A stretch of 58,149 bases of DNA from Aquibacillus salsiterrae (GCF_028416595.1 NZ_JAMQKC010000015.1:1-58149); one strand, 5' to 3'; positions 18,902 through 27,107 are shown, numbered from the stretch's first letter. Notes: generated by a model from the sequence alone, not told the origin. Translations and numbers: made by a program.

Positions 18902-19544
18902 AGCCAAGAAGTCCTTTTTTCAATGCATAAGCAACCAATTCAGGTCTTGTTTTCATTTGAAGCTTTTCCATTAAATTACTTTTATGTGTTTCGACTGTTT
19001 TAACACTGATCACTAACTTTTCACCAATGTCCTTATTCGCATATCCTTTCGCTATTAAAGTCAAAACTTCTTTTTCCCGATCAGATAGTAGTTGAAATAG
19101 GTCTTGTTGATCTTGTTTTAAATTGCCCAAATATTGATCCATCAATCTTCGTGTTGCAGCAGGATGTAAATAGGCATTCCCGCTACAGACAGTTTTGATC
19201 GCATCAATTAATTCTTGATGTGGAGCACTTTTTAATACACACCCTGAAGCACCAGCTTGAATAGCTCTAAACAAATACTCCTCATCATCGTGCATCGTCA
19301 GTATTAAAATTTCCGTGTCAGGTAATTGTTTTTTCAATTCAGATGTCGCTGACAGACCATCTTTTCCGTGAGGCATACTTAAATCCATCAAGACAATTGA
19401 TGGTAAAAGGTCAAGTGCCATTTTTATCCCTTCATCGCCTTCAGAGGCTTCACCAACCACTTCCATATCTGGAACAGCATTTAATAGTACTTTTAACCCC
19501 ATTCGAACAACAGCGTGATCATCTACTAACAATATCTTAATCAC
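18891..19544 (-). CDS. nreC: NarL/FixJ-family response regulator (NreC-like)
   Basis: A 217-residue regulator with an N-terminal receiver (DD at residues 8-9, phospho-acceptor D54 in VLMDLSMP, conserved lysine near 104) and a C-terminal LuxR-type helix-turn-helix (LSDREKEVLTLIAKGYANKDIG, then VETHKSN). The start is GTG after GGGGGGG. In Staphylococcus NreC activates nitrate reductase and narT genes under anaerobiosis; here the operon at 26.9 kb is the natural target, by inference. It lies 18 bp after the short kinase gene. Confidence 0.88.
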   Translation of the reverse strand: MIKILLVDDHAVVRMGLKVLLNAVPDMEVVGEASEGDEGIKMALDLLPSIVLMDLSMPHGKDGLSATSELKKQLPDTEILILTMHDDEEYLFRAIQAGASGCVLKSAPHQELIDAIKTVCSGNAYLHPAATRRLMDQYLGNLKQDQQDLFQLLSDREKEVLTLIAKGYANKDIGEKLVISVKTVETHKSNLMEKLQMKTRPELVAYALKKGLLGYGI

Positions 19545-19562
19545 TTTAACCCCCCCAATCAG

Positions 19563-20216
19563 CTATTCCTTAGGTAATGACAAACATACAATCGTTCCTT
19601 TACCTTCTGCAGAATAAATAGCAAATCCCCCTCCAGCAATCTCTAAACGGTATTTCATAGAAGCAAGTCCCATACATTCGTTTTGGTCCAAAATATTTCT
19701 TACATCAAAACCTTTACCATCATCCTCTATTATCAGTTGTAGCATATCTTGTTTCCATTTAAAAGCAATAACCGCTGTTGACGTATCTGCATATTTCGCC
19801 ATATTAATCATTGCCTCTTGACAAGCCCGAAATAATGCCATACTTCGATCTTCGTCGATTGGGTACGCTTCACCAGTTGTGGTGACTTTTACTACAATTC
19901 CAAATGTAGCAGTGAAAAGCTTGGAATAGCTTTTCACTGCAGCCGTTATTCCTAATGATTCGAGTGTTGATGGATAAAGCTCTGCCGATAAAAATCTGAC
20001 TTCTTTTATTGTTCTACTAACATTTTCTGATAAGTCTCTTACATAGTGTTTTAAGTCTGGATGATCAACGATGGAGTTAATATATTCTAATCCCGTATGA
20101 ATACTATACAGGTGTTGACTGACTCCCTCATGAAGTTCGAGAGCAATCCGCTTTATTTCCTCATCCAGTGATTTTATTATATATGTCGTCGCATGTTTTG
20201 ATGCCTCGAGCTCCAT
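19563..20216 (-). CDS. Short NarL-class histidine kinase without sensor domain
   Basis: A 217-residue soluble kinase core. It has a HisKA_3 box RIALELHEGVSQHL with H29, an N-box around CQEAMINMAKYAD, and G-boxes IEDDGKGFD and AEGKGTIVCLSLP. It has no sensory or membrane domain of its own. TAGGAGG lies 8 bases before the ATG at 20216 and an in-frame stop lies just upstream, so it is a separate gene, not a fused domain. The preceding reading frame encodes the end of a PAS domain and overlaps its start, so the kinase may take its signal from the neighbouring PAS or from NreA. It could be a second input to the NreC-type regulator. Confidence 0.8.
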   Translation of the reverse strand: MELEASKHATTYIIKSLDEEIKRIALELHEGVSQHLYSIHTGLEYINSIVDHPDLKHYVRDLSENVSRTIKEVRFLSAELYPSTLESLGITAAVKSYSKLFTATFGIVVKVTTTGEAYPIDEDRSMALFRACQEAMINMAKYADTSTAVIAFKWKQDMLQLIIEDDGKGFDVRNILDQNECMGLASMKYRLEIAGGGFAIYSAEGKGTIVCLSLPKE

Positions 20217-20352
20217 TTGGTCGTCCTCCTAATTACAATACGTTTATTTTTTTGTTTTTCATCTGTTACATCACTAAATATACCGGAATATTGAATCGTT
20301 TCTCCAGCTTCATCTTTTATTGCATGGATGGTTTGCATGTAATGTTTGCCAC
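20177..20352 (-). pseudogene. C-terminal half of a PAS domain, out of frame with narK
   Basis: In a frame shifted from the narK reading frame, the DNA encodes the end of a PAS/PAC domain (HAIKDEAGETIQYSGIF, then SDVTDEKQ), running to a stop at 20177 inside the kinase gene. The missing middle of the PAS domain (about 20 residues) and the change of frame point to a deletion at the short repeats GCAAAC/CATGCA around 20340. It was probably once the C-terminus of the NarK-PAS protein. Confidence 0.6.
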
Positions 20353-21679
20353 ATTTTTTCATAGAATTCGTTTGATTGTTTTCCTGAACTTAACATATTC
20401 GGATTTTTGCCAATTGCTTCCTCGGTACTGTATCCTGTTAGTTTTGTAAAAGCAGGATTAACAGTAATAATTTTGCCTTGCTTGTCAGTAACCATCATCC
20501 CTAGTGGAGTAGTGTTCATGACTTCGTTTGAGATAACAAGTTTATCTTGGAAATACATCCACATTGCAATCACTAAGCTGACTAACGCAAATTGAGAAAG
20601 AGCCATAAATCCAATTGCATAATGTCCTGTAATTTCATACAAGCTGCTCAATATTAAAGGTGGAAAAAAACCACCTAAACCACCCATTGCAGCAACTAAT
20701 CCATTAACAATCCCTGCTTGCTTTTGGAAATACATTGGTACTAATTTAAATACAATTCCATTCCCTACGCCAGCACATACAGCAATTGTTAAACAGCCAA
20801 CCGTATAAAGAGTAATGGATGGGGCAAATGAAAGTAACGTAGCTGCTGCCGTAAATCCACCAAATACATACATTAACAAGATTAGTGGATTAAATTTATC
20901 CGCAAGAAATCCACCAAATGGTCTTAATAATGTTGCTAAGGCGATAAAACCAGCCGTTCTTAAACCGGCGTCTACCTTTTCTATGTCAAAATTACTCACT
21001 AAAAAGTTAGGTAAATAAACGGTAAAAGCTACAAACGATCCAAACGTGATGAAATAAAATAGGCAAAACACCCACAGCTTTTCATTCTTATAAACAGACT
21101 TTATTTGGTGAATGATCGGTGTTTTCACCTTTGCTTCATTTTTATCACCAATAAAGAAGTTAACCAAAGCAAACAACAAAAGTAAACCTAAATAAAGTTG
21201 AACCGTAGCTTGCCAACCAATAACACCGGCAATGACAGGTGCACTGAATGATGTTAGCGCAGTTCCTATGTTACCAACACCGTATATTCCATTAACAAAC
21301 CCATGTTTTTCTTTTGGATAATACTTTGGCATAGATGTAACACCAACAGAAAAGATTGCCCCACCAATACCGATGAATAAACCACCAATGACTAAGTCGA
21401 AGAATGAATCAGCAATACTTATATAGTAAACTGGTGGTATCAATAAAATAAAACTCACTATGAATACTTTTCTTGCACCTATTAAATTTGTATAATAACC
21501 GATTGGTATTCTTAAAAGGGATCCTAGAATAACCGGAATAGCAGTCACCCATGCAGCCTCCTGGGCAGTAAGCTGAATGTCTTCTCGAATAAATGATAAA
21601 AGTGATGATACAATGACCAAACCATAAAACCTGTGATTAGGTTTAGTGTTTGTAGTGGTAACTGAATTTTTTTAATCAT
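20310..21679 (-). pseudogene. narK: NarK-like nitrate/nitrite transporter with C-terminal PAS domain, frameshifted
   Basis: A major-facilitator protein close to Bacillus NarK. Diagnostic segments are VTAIPVILGSLLRIPIGY, SVGVTSMPKYYPKEKHG and AMGGLGGFFPPLILSS. After the last membrane helix a PAS domain begins (MMVTDKQGKIITVNPAFTKL). Two lesions are visible. Near 21614 one base is missing: the proper start (ATG at 21679, after GAGGGG) encodes LPLQTLNLITGFMVWS, and the sequence continues as IVSSLLSFIRED only in the next frame. Near 20340 the PAS domain is deleted and frameshifted, leaving 11 foreign residues before a stop. A shortened protein starting at TTG 21620 would lack part of the first helix. 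Sequencing error cannot be excluded for the first lesion. Confidence 0.75.
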
Positions 21680-21690
21680 AAGTTTTCCCC

Positions 21691-21960
21691 TCACTTTTTG
21701 ATTGCATAATACAATCGTGTTGTTTTGTCGTAAGCTATCCAGCCGTGATCATCTTGTTTTACCGAACTTGTTAATGGTACGGCAACAAAAAAATGTTGAT
21801 CAAAATAAATCCGAAGGTGTGTTTTGTCAGGACATAGGCTTAATTGGTGAATTTTTCTATCTATCCAAGGCGCCTTGTCCTCTCCGTCCTCCCCTTGAAT
21901 ACAAACTTGAACTCTTTTATTCACTAATTCCGCTAAGTCACGTTGATTAACTTCATGCAT
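21691..21960 (-). CDS. Hypothetical small protein of the nitrate operon
   Basis: An 89-residue soluble protein that I do not recognise. It has two cysteines (about 19 and 43), many charged residues and an aromatic C-terminus (DKTTRLYYAIKK). AAAGGATG lies 7 bases before the ATG, which comes directly after the stop of the 99-residue gene. It is followed 11 bp later by narK. Its place in the operon suggests a role in assembly or function of the oxidoreductase; that is inference only. Confidence 0.7.
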   Translation of the reverse strand: MHEVNQRDLAELVNKRVQVCIQGEDGEDKAPWIDRKIHQLSLCPDKTHLRIYFDQHFFVAVPLTSSVKQDDHGWIAYDKTTRLYYAIKK

Positions 21961-22260
21961 TTACGAACATCCTTTCATAACAGGAAATACATTAAATTGT
22001 AAACCGTGAAGTAATGTCCAAAAATCTTCCGATGCATGAGCCTCCAAGTAGTCGATTACCTCATTTTCTGAATTCCAACTACTCATCCCTTTAACTTCAG
22101 CAACCACAATCTCTACGCCATCTCTTTCTTTTATATCTAGATACCAGTGGAGTCGTTCGGAATGAAACAAACGTTCAAACATAGACTGTACTTCGGCCTT
22201 GAGGAAACCATTTTTTTTACGTATGAAACAGAAATCTAGGTATGTTTCACTTTTTTGCAT
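21961..22260 (-). CDS. Hypothetical protein of the nitrate operon
   Basis: A 99-residue soluble protein of unknown family, overlapping the preceding 69-residue gene by 14 bases. It alternates beta-like and helical stretches (YLDFCFIRKKNG, then RLHWYLDIKERDGVEIVV), which could be a small ferredoxin-like or NapD-like fold, but no diagnostic motif is visible. GGGGG lies about 9 bases before the ATG. Strict coupling to its neighbours suggests it works with the molybdoenzyme complex. Confidence 0.7.
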   Translation of the reverse strand: MQKSETYLDFCFIRKKNGFLKAEVQSMFERLFHSERLHWYLDIKERDGVEIVVAEVKGMSSWNSENEVIDYLEAHASEDFWTLLHGLQFNVFPVMKGCS

Positions 22261-22456
22261 AACCGCTTTCCCCCTTATCCCGCTCCTTCTTATAGATTAA
22301 AATAGCAACCGGAAATAAAATGATATTGCTTGCCATGTAAAGAAGGACAGCATCGTAATTTTGAAAAAAGAATTGATGAACCATTAACTGGGTAAATATA
22401 ATGTTTGCCAACAAAATAACAGAAAGACCGATGACACCTACATAACTACGCTTCAT
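22247..22456 (-). CDS. Small membrane protein of the nitrate operon
   Basis: A 69-residue protein with two predicted transmembrane helices (about residues 5-25 and 33-54) and a lysine-rich C-terminus, probably cytosolic. The family is not recognised. The start ATG overlaps the stop of the Rieske gene by 11 bases and its own end overlaps the next gene. It may be a membrane anchor or accessory subunit for the Rieske protein. Confidence 0.7.
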   Translation of the reverse strand: MKRSYVGVIGLSVILLANIIFTQLMVHQFFFQNYDAVLLYMASNIILFPVAILIYKKERDKGESGYAKK

Positions 22457-22967
22457 AACGCTTCACCCTAACCGCATAGACAGATTCGTTGTCAACTTGT
22501 ACGATAATTTCCGGAAGCGGTCGTCTCGGAGGACCTGCTGTTGGTGCGCCAGTGACCACATCAAATTTCCCATGATGGCATGGACAGATCATTTCTTTTT
22601 CTTCTTTTACCCAATAAACCGGACACCGCAAATGTGTACAGGCATTTTGATAGGCAACATATTTATCTTGACTTAGTCTGATTAACACTGCACTATCATT
22701 TTCACTTGGAAAATGGAACTCTACTGAATCACCGATTGCAATATCCTTTACGTCTACAATTTTTTGATGTGGATATTCCTTGTCAGATAGTCCCATCAGT
22801 TCTTTTGCAGCAATTGTTCCCCATGGAAGCGATGCAACAGCAAACATACCTGCTGCACCTACCATTGTTTTCATAAAACCTCTACGGTCCAAGGAACGTT
22901 CATTGTTCCGACTAATATTGTGAGTATAATTATCATCCTTTGCAGGGATGGACTTCTTGTCTTTCAT
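22446..22967 (-). CDS. Rieske [2Fe-2S] protein with twin-arginine signal
   Basis: A 173-residue electron-transfer protein. The N-terminus has a Tat signal (LDRRGFMK with R28-R29, then a hydrophobic stretch to about residue 50), so the folded domain is exported and membrane-anchored. The cluster motifs are C110-T-H112 and C128-P-C-H131. C115 and C130 match the disulfide pair of bc1/b6f Rieske proteins, suggesting a high-potential cluster. No cytochrome b or c1 gene is nearby; the partners are the molybdoenzyme subunits. GGAG lies 9 bases before the ATG. Confidence 0.9.
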   Translation of the reverse strand: MKDKKSIPAKDDNYTHNISRNNERSLDRRGFMKTMVGAAGMFAVASLPWGTIAAKELMGLSDKEYPHQKIVDVKDIAIGDSVEFHFPSENDSAVLIRLSQDKYVAYQNACTHLRCPVYWVKEEKEMICPCHHGKFDVVTGAPTAGPPRRPLPEIIVQVDNESVYAVRVKRYEA

Positions 22968-22998
22968 CCGTAATCACTCCTTCACTATATGAGACCAA

Positions 22999-23053
22999 TA
23001 AGAAAAGCCTGACGTGGGTGGCGTGGTGGTCTTTGATCTTTTTATACTTTTAA
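22999..23053 (+). repeat. Dispersed intergenic repeat inside the nitrate operon
   Basis: It starts TAAGAAAAGCCTGACGT and ends GATCTTTTTATACTTTTA, matching the ends of the family; the middle is diverged. It lies in the 91-bp gap between the four-cluster Fe-S gene and the Rieske gene. Confidence 0.6.
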
Positions 23054-23058
23054 TCTAT

Positions 23059-23667
23059 TTAAAATAGCTTTACCGTACCTTGTAATATACCTGGTAAGTT
23101 AACAGTTACATTTGTTTCACCTTCAAGATAAGGCATGCTAGTCACCCATTTATCGTTTCCGACATCATTTTTACTTTGTTTTACTTCAATTTCCGATTCT
23201 GTTAACCATTGAAGCGTATTCGTCGGACATACACTCGCACACATTGGAGGAATATTATCTTTAGTACGGTCGATACATAAGTCACACTTGTACATCAAGT
23301 TTTCTTCTTCATCAAATTTAGGTATTCCATATGGACAAGCGATTGTACAATTTTGACAGCCAATACATTTTTCAACTAATGCAGATAACACTGCCCCAGT
23401 TTCATGGATTTGAATGGCTTGAGCCGGACAACTTCTCGCACAGGCTGGATCAACACAGTGTAAACACATAAGTGGCATGGTTTCTCGATTTACTAGTGGA
23501 TTGACATCATACACGTAGTTTCTATTTTTTTGCTCATGGCCACCACATTGTGTACAAGCTGCCAAACAGGAGCGGCAGCCGATACAATTTTCTAACTCCA
23601 TATAGAGTCTTCTTCTTTCTTCCGTTTCTGTTTCCGTCTGTTTTGGTTCTCTGATTGTAAAAGTCAT
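23059..23667 (-). CDS. Four-[4Fe-4S] electron-transfer subunit (NrfC/DmsB/FdnH type)
   Basis: A 202-residue soluble protein with sixteen cysteines in four groups: CIGCRSCLAAC, CLHCVDPACARSC, CIGCQNCTIAC and CDLC...CASVC. This is the pattern of the beta subunits of DMSO-reductase-family enzymes, which wire the catalytic subunit to a quinone-reacting partner. It has no signal peptide, so it should be cytosolic like the catalytic subunit. Its ATG follows the stop of the catalytic gene without a gap. Confidence 0.92.
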   Translation of the reverse strand: MTFTIREPKQTETETEERRRLYMELENCIGCRSCLAACTQCGGHEQKNRNYVYDVNPLVNRETMPLMCLHCVDPACARSCPAQAIQIHETGAVLSALVEKCIGCQNCTIACPYGIPKFDEEENLMYKCDLCIDRTKDNIPPMCASVCPTNTLQWLTESEIEVKQSKNDVGNDKWVTSMPYLEGETNVTVNLPGILQGTVKLF

Positions 23668-25836
23668 TTAAAGCACCTTCCCAGATTTAAGTTTCTCAAT
23701 TTGGGCAGCACATGCCTTGAATTCTGGCATTCTTGATATTGGATCAAGTGCTGCAATTGTCAATAGATTGATAGACTGTTCGTGTCCGAAATGATATGGA
23801 ACAAACACTGTATCCTCTCGTATCGCCTCAGTAATTTTCACTTTATAGTTACTTTCACCACGACGAGTAAACAATCGAACGATTTCTTCATGGTTAATGT
23901 TATATTTTTCTGCTGTTTTTGGATGAATTTCAACATATGGATCCGGACACATATCTTTTAAAAATTTGATTCTTCTCGTTTGGTTTCCAGATAAATAGTG
24001 ATAGACTACACGGCCAGTTGTTAAACGAAGTGGATAATCCTCACAAGGTTCTTCCGCTGGCGGACGATAAGGTAATGCACAAATCTTTGCTTTGCCGTCC
24101 GGATGATAGAATTTTTTATCTAAGAACATGTGTGGTGTCCCTTTATCATCTGCATCTTTACATGGCCAAAATACTCCGTCTTGTTCATCGATTTTATCCC
24201 AGGTTGCTCCATAGTAATCAGCATTACCGCCTTTTGATGCTAAGCGAAACTCTTCGGCAACGTCCTTGGCTGTTTTCAAATGGGAAAAGTGTTTTCCTTT
24301 CCCTAACTTTTCGGCTAATTCTACTTGAATTTGCCAGTCTGGCTTTGATTCGCCAAGCGGTTCTTGTGCCTTGTTAATTTTAATAATTCTTCCCTCTAAG
24401 TTAGTTACAGTTCCTTCATCCTCTGACCACGTTACAGATGGAAGAATAACATCTGCAAACTCTGCCGATTCAGACAGATAAAAATCACTACAAACCATAA
24501 AGTCTAAATTTTTCAAGGCATTTCTAACAAAATTTAGATTTGGAGCAGAAACTGCTGGATTAGAGCAAAGTAAATATAGTCCACGAATTGTTTTCTCAGT
24601 CATTAGTTCAAACATTTCATAAGCAGACACACCTGCTTGTGGCATATCTTCTGGGTTAATCCCCCACACACCACTAACGTGTTCAACTGCTTCTTTATCA
24701 TATATTTTTCGGTAACCAGGGAGTAAATCTGATTTCTGACCATGTTCACGACCACCTTGACCATTACCTTGACCTGTAAACGTAGCAACGCCTGCTTTTG
24801 GTCGTCCGATTTTGCCTGTAACTAATGCCATGTTCGTATACGCAGAAACGTTGTCGACACCTTTATGCTGTTGTTCAATCCCACGAGCAAACATAACAAT
24901 AGCATTTGGAGCTTTCCCGTAAATTTCTGCAGCGCGTTCAATTTTATCAACTGCAACACCCGTTATTTCACTCGTAAATTCTGGCGTAAATTCTTTGACT
25001 ATCTCTTTAGTTTCGTCAAATCCATTCGTATGCTTATTAATAAATGCTTCATCTGTGTACCCATTTTTAATTAATAGATGGAGGATGCCGTTAGCAAGTG
25101 CTAAATCTGTTCCTGGACGCAAATCTAAATGAACATCTGCACGTCTTGCAATTGGCGTCTCCCTAGGGTCAGCTACGATTAAATAGCCCCCTCTTTCTTG
25201 GACAGCCCAAACACGGAACATGGAAGTTGGATGACATTCCGCTGTATTACTTCCGGCAATAAATAAACAGTCTGTCTCATGTATATCTGTCCATGGTAAT
25301 GTAGAGCCACGGTCGACACCAAATGATCTAAGGAAGCCACCAGCCGCACTCGACATACAAAATCTACCGTTATAATCGATATATCTTGTACCCATTGCAA
25401 CCCGTGCAAACTTCCCAGTTAAATAACACTTTTCATTTGTCATCGAAACTCCACTAAAAACAGATAAACTATCTTTTCCAGACTCATCTTGTAACCTCTT
25501 AAAGTTTTTAGCAATTAAGTCATAGGCTTCTTCCCAGCTAGCTTCACGGAAGCCTTCTTTCGTACCCTTTAGTGATTTGTCATCTCGGATTAATGGTCTT
25601 AAAATTCGGTCTTTATGATTCGTCTGTTGATAGGCCGTTACACCTTTCGGACACATTTTTCCTACTGTTACTGGCCAATCGTATCTTGGTTCTACTCCGA
25701 CAATTTTGTTGGTTATAGTATTAACACGTAAATTCATCCCACACTGCATTCCACAGTAACTACAGTGTGTCTTTACTAATTTCTCATTTGGATGATTGAC
25801 ATTCTCTATTTCACGAAAAAATTTATCCCTTTGCAT
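23668..25836 (-). CDS. Nas/Nap-type molybdopterin oxidoreductase, putative nitrate reductase catalytic subunit
   Basis: A 722-residue bis-MGD enzyme of the DMSO-reductase superfamily. The N-terminal cluster is bound by C25, C28, C32 and C62 with K64 after it (CSYCGMQC and CPKG). The likely molybdenum ligand is the cysteine of NGRFCMSSAAGGF (about residue 160); this region and GSNTAECHP closely resemble NarB/NasA/NapA nitrate reductases. No Tat signal is present, so it is cytosolic. It lacks the FDH selenocysteine/cysteine-His signature. AAGGAGG precedes the ATG and the gene overlaps the membrane subunit by 14 bases. The linked NarK- and NreA-like genes favour nitrate as substrate; selenate, chlorate or another oxyanion remains possible. 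Confidence 0.85.
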   Translation of the reverse strand: MQRDKFFREIENVNHPNEKLVKTHCSYCGMQCGMNLRVNTITNKIVGVEPRYDWPVTVGKMCPKGVTAYQQTNHKDRILRPLIRDDKSLKGTKEGFREASWEEAYDLIAKNFKRLQDESGKDSLSVFSGVSMTNEKCYLTGKFARVAMGTRYIDYNGRFCMSSAAGGFLRSFGVDRGSTLPWTDIHETDCLFIAGSNTAECHPTSMFRVWAVQERGGYLIVADPRETPIARRADVHLDLRPGTDLALANGILHLLIKNGYTDEAFINKHTNGFDETKEIVKEFTPEFTSEITGVAVDKIERAAEIYGKAPNAIVMFARGIEQQHKGVDNVSAYTNMALVTGKIGRPKAGVATFTGQGNGQGGREHGQKSDLLPGYRKIYDKEAVEHVSGVWGINPEDMPQAGVSAYEMFELMTEKTIRGLYLLCSNPAVSAPNLNFVRNALKNLDFMVCSDFYLSESAEFADVILPSVTWSEDEGTVTNLEGRIIKINKAQEPLGESKPDWQIQVELAEKLGKGKHFSHLKTAKDVAEEFRLASKGGNADYYGATWDKIDEQDGVFWPCKDADDKGTPHMFLDKKFYHPDGKAKICALPYRPPAEEPCEDYPLRLTTGRVVYHYLSGNQTRRIKFLKDMCPDPYVEIHPKTAEKYNINHEEIVRLFTRRGESNYKVKITEAIREDTVFVPYHFGHEQSINLLTIAALDPISRMPEFKACAAQIEKLKSGKVL

Positions 25837-26908
25837 TTTGATTTGCCTCCTTCACTGATACCTCATGGGTTGGAAACCCTGAAAATCTAGAGATGCGATA
25901 TTTTCTTCGACAAGGGAGACATAATTCAGCTAGATTAAATCCCTCTTTCATATCGAACGTTAAGTTATTTTCACCTAACACGTTAATAACGTCTTGAGAT
26001 TGTTCTGTTGATACAAATCCAGTCCCACAAACTTTACATGCTTGCATTGATTTTTCTCCGTAATGTTCACGATAGTTTCTCGCAAATACGCTTAGAGGGC
26101 GAAACGGAATATGAGCAAGTTTTCCGAAAGGCATATAGATTAACGTGACAATCACGGAAAACTGGTGAATGAGTGACATAACGTATTGTCCTTTTCCTTC
26201 AAAAAACAGATTAAGAACGGTCAACGTTAGCCCTGTAATACTGATGAATAAAAGTAAATAAAGTGGTAGAAAGTCATAAATCACTTGTTGTTCAGCACGC
26301 GCCTGTAAATTTCTCAATCGACGATACAACGCCATACAGACGCCAATGATTACCATAATTGCACTAATGTTTAATGCGTTGTATGACATAAATGCGATAA
26401 AGCCATCTGCCGGAACAACCATTAAATCCATACCAAACAATACAATCGTGTACATGCCATTTTCTTGCATGGTGAAATACATCCAGCTAAATACAAGTGG
26501 GAAAGTTACTAGAATGGCAAGAACACAGCCCCAACCAATAAGAATATGTTGAGTCCATCGGTAAATTCCCCTATTCCAAATAAAACGATAGGTTGCTAAC
26601 TGTTCCACAGATGTTTTTGGTGTGTTTTTACGCAACAGTAATTTAATACCTTTTTTAATTATAACTTTTGTTGGAGGGCGCTCTCCCCACGAAATAAACC
26701 GATAAAAGAAGCCTCCAATAAATACTATTGTTCCGACAATATAACCATATAGATTTAAATCTACATGAGTAAACATTCTAGTTCCAATAAACGTTAGGAT
26801 TAGTAACCCTATAATCGCAAGGAACATTGATTTTCCATAATGAGATGCGAAGGCTCGATCAATTGATTGTTGATTTCTTACAGTTTGAGAAACTTTTACA
26901 TCTTCCAT
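25823..26908 (-). CDS. NarI-like membrane subunit with C-terminal zinc-ribbon-like cysteines
   Basis: A 361-residue membrane protein with about six hydrophobic helices. Histidines in RWTQHILIGWG, SLIHQFSVI and FGKLAHIPF resemble the haem-ligand helices of NarI/HdrE/DsrM-type cytochromes b, so a quinol-oxidising role is likely. The soluble C-terminus holds two CxxC pairs (CKVC and CLPC, about 60 residues apart), which could bind zinc or a cluster. The frame is open from 26953, but GTGAGGGG lies 7 bases before the ATG at 26908, so I start there. It is the first gene of the putative nitrate operon. Confidence 0.75.
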   Translation of the reverse strand: MEDVKVSQTVRNQQSIDRAFASHYGKSMFLAIIGLLILTFIGTRMFTHVDLNLYGYIVGTIVFIGGFFYRFISWGERPPTKVIIKKGIKLLLRKNTPKTSVEQLATYRFIWNRGIYRWTQHILIGWGCVLAILVTFPLVFSWMYFTMQENGMYTIVLFGMDLMVVPADGFIAFMSYNALNISAIMVIIGVCMALYRRLRNLQARAEQQVIYDFLPLYLLLFISITGLTLTVLNLFFEGKGQYVMSLIHQFSVIVTLIYMPFGKLAHIPFRPLSVFARNYREHYGEKSMQACKVCGTGFVSTEQSQDVINVLGENNLTFDMKEGFNLAELCLPCRRKYRISRFSGFPTHEVSVKEANQNAKG

Positions 26909-26944
26909 TGGATATCCCCTCACTAGCTTTTTAGTGTGTTTCAT

Positions 26945-27060
26945 ACGATTCACTATAACTAAGTGTAAAGGAAATAATCATCGTAGATAATCAGGGAAAT
27001 TCCTCATCTTGTCTAAGAAAATCCCCTATTATTCGATTAGGTGTAGGCATTTTCTAGAAA
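26945..27060 (-). promoter_or_regulatory. Likely regulated promoter of the nitrate operon
   Basis: TATAGT (26951-26956, minus strand) is a fair -10 box with no recognisable -35, as expected for an activated promoter. The upstream region contains the small palindrome GGAATTTCC (around 26995-27003) and a pair TACACCT / AATAGGGG that could be NarL/NreC-like half-sites. No good Fnr box is seen. The rest of the 345-bp gap holds a repeat element and a terminator hairpin. Confidence 0.3.
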
Positions 27061-27107
27061 TAACTTGAGTTTTGAATCAATGGTGTGGGAATAGGTGAAA
27101 AACGGAT

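Noticed and set aside
20310-20362. Programmed frameshifting to fuse NarK with the PAS end
   Set aside because: There is no slippery heptamer at the site, and about 20 residues of the PAS domain are missing, which fits a deletion better.
24018-24377. 119-residue rightward open frame inside the molybdoenzyme gene
   Set aside because: Antisense shadow of a conserved coding region; no start signals or recognisable motif.
23668-25836. Formate dehydrogenase alpha subunit
   Set aside because: The molybdenum-ligand region (RFCMSSAAGG, GSNTAECHP) is of nitrate-reductase type and lacks the Cys/Sec-His signature of formate dehydrogenases; the neighbours are NarK and NreA types.
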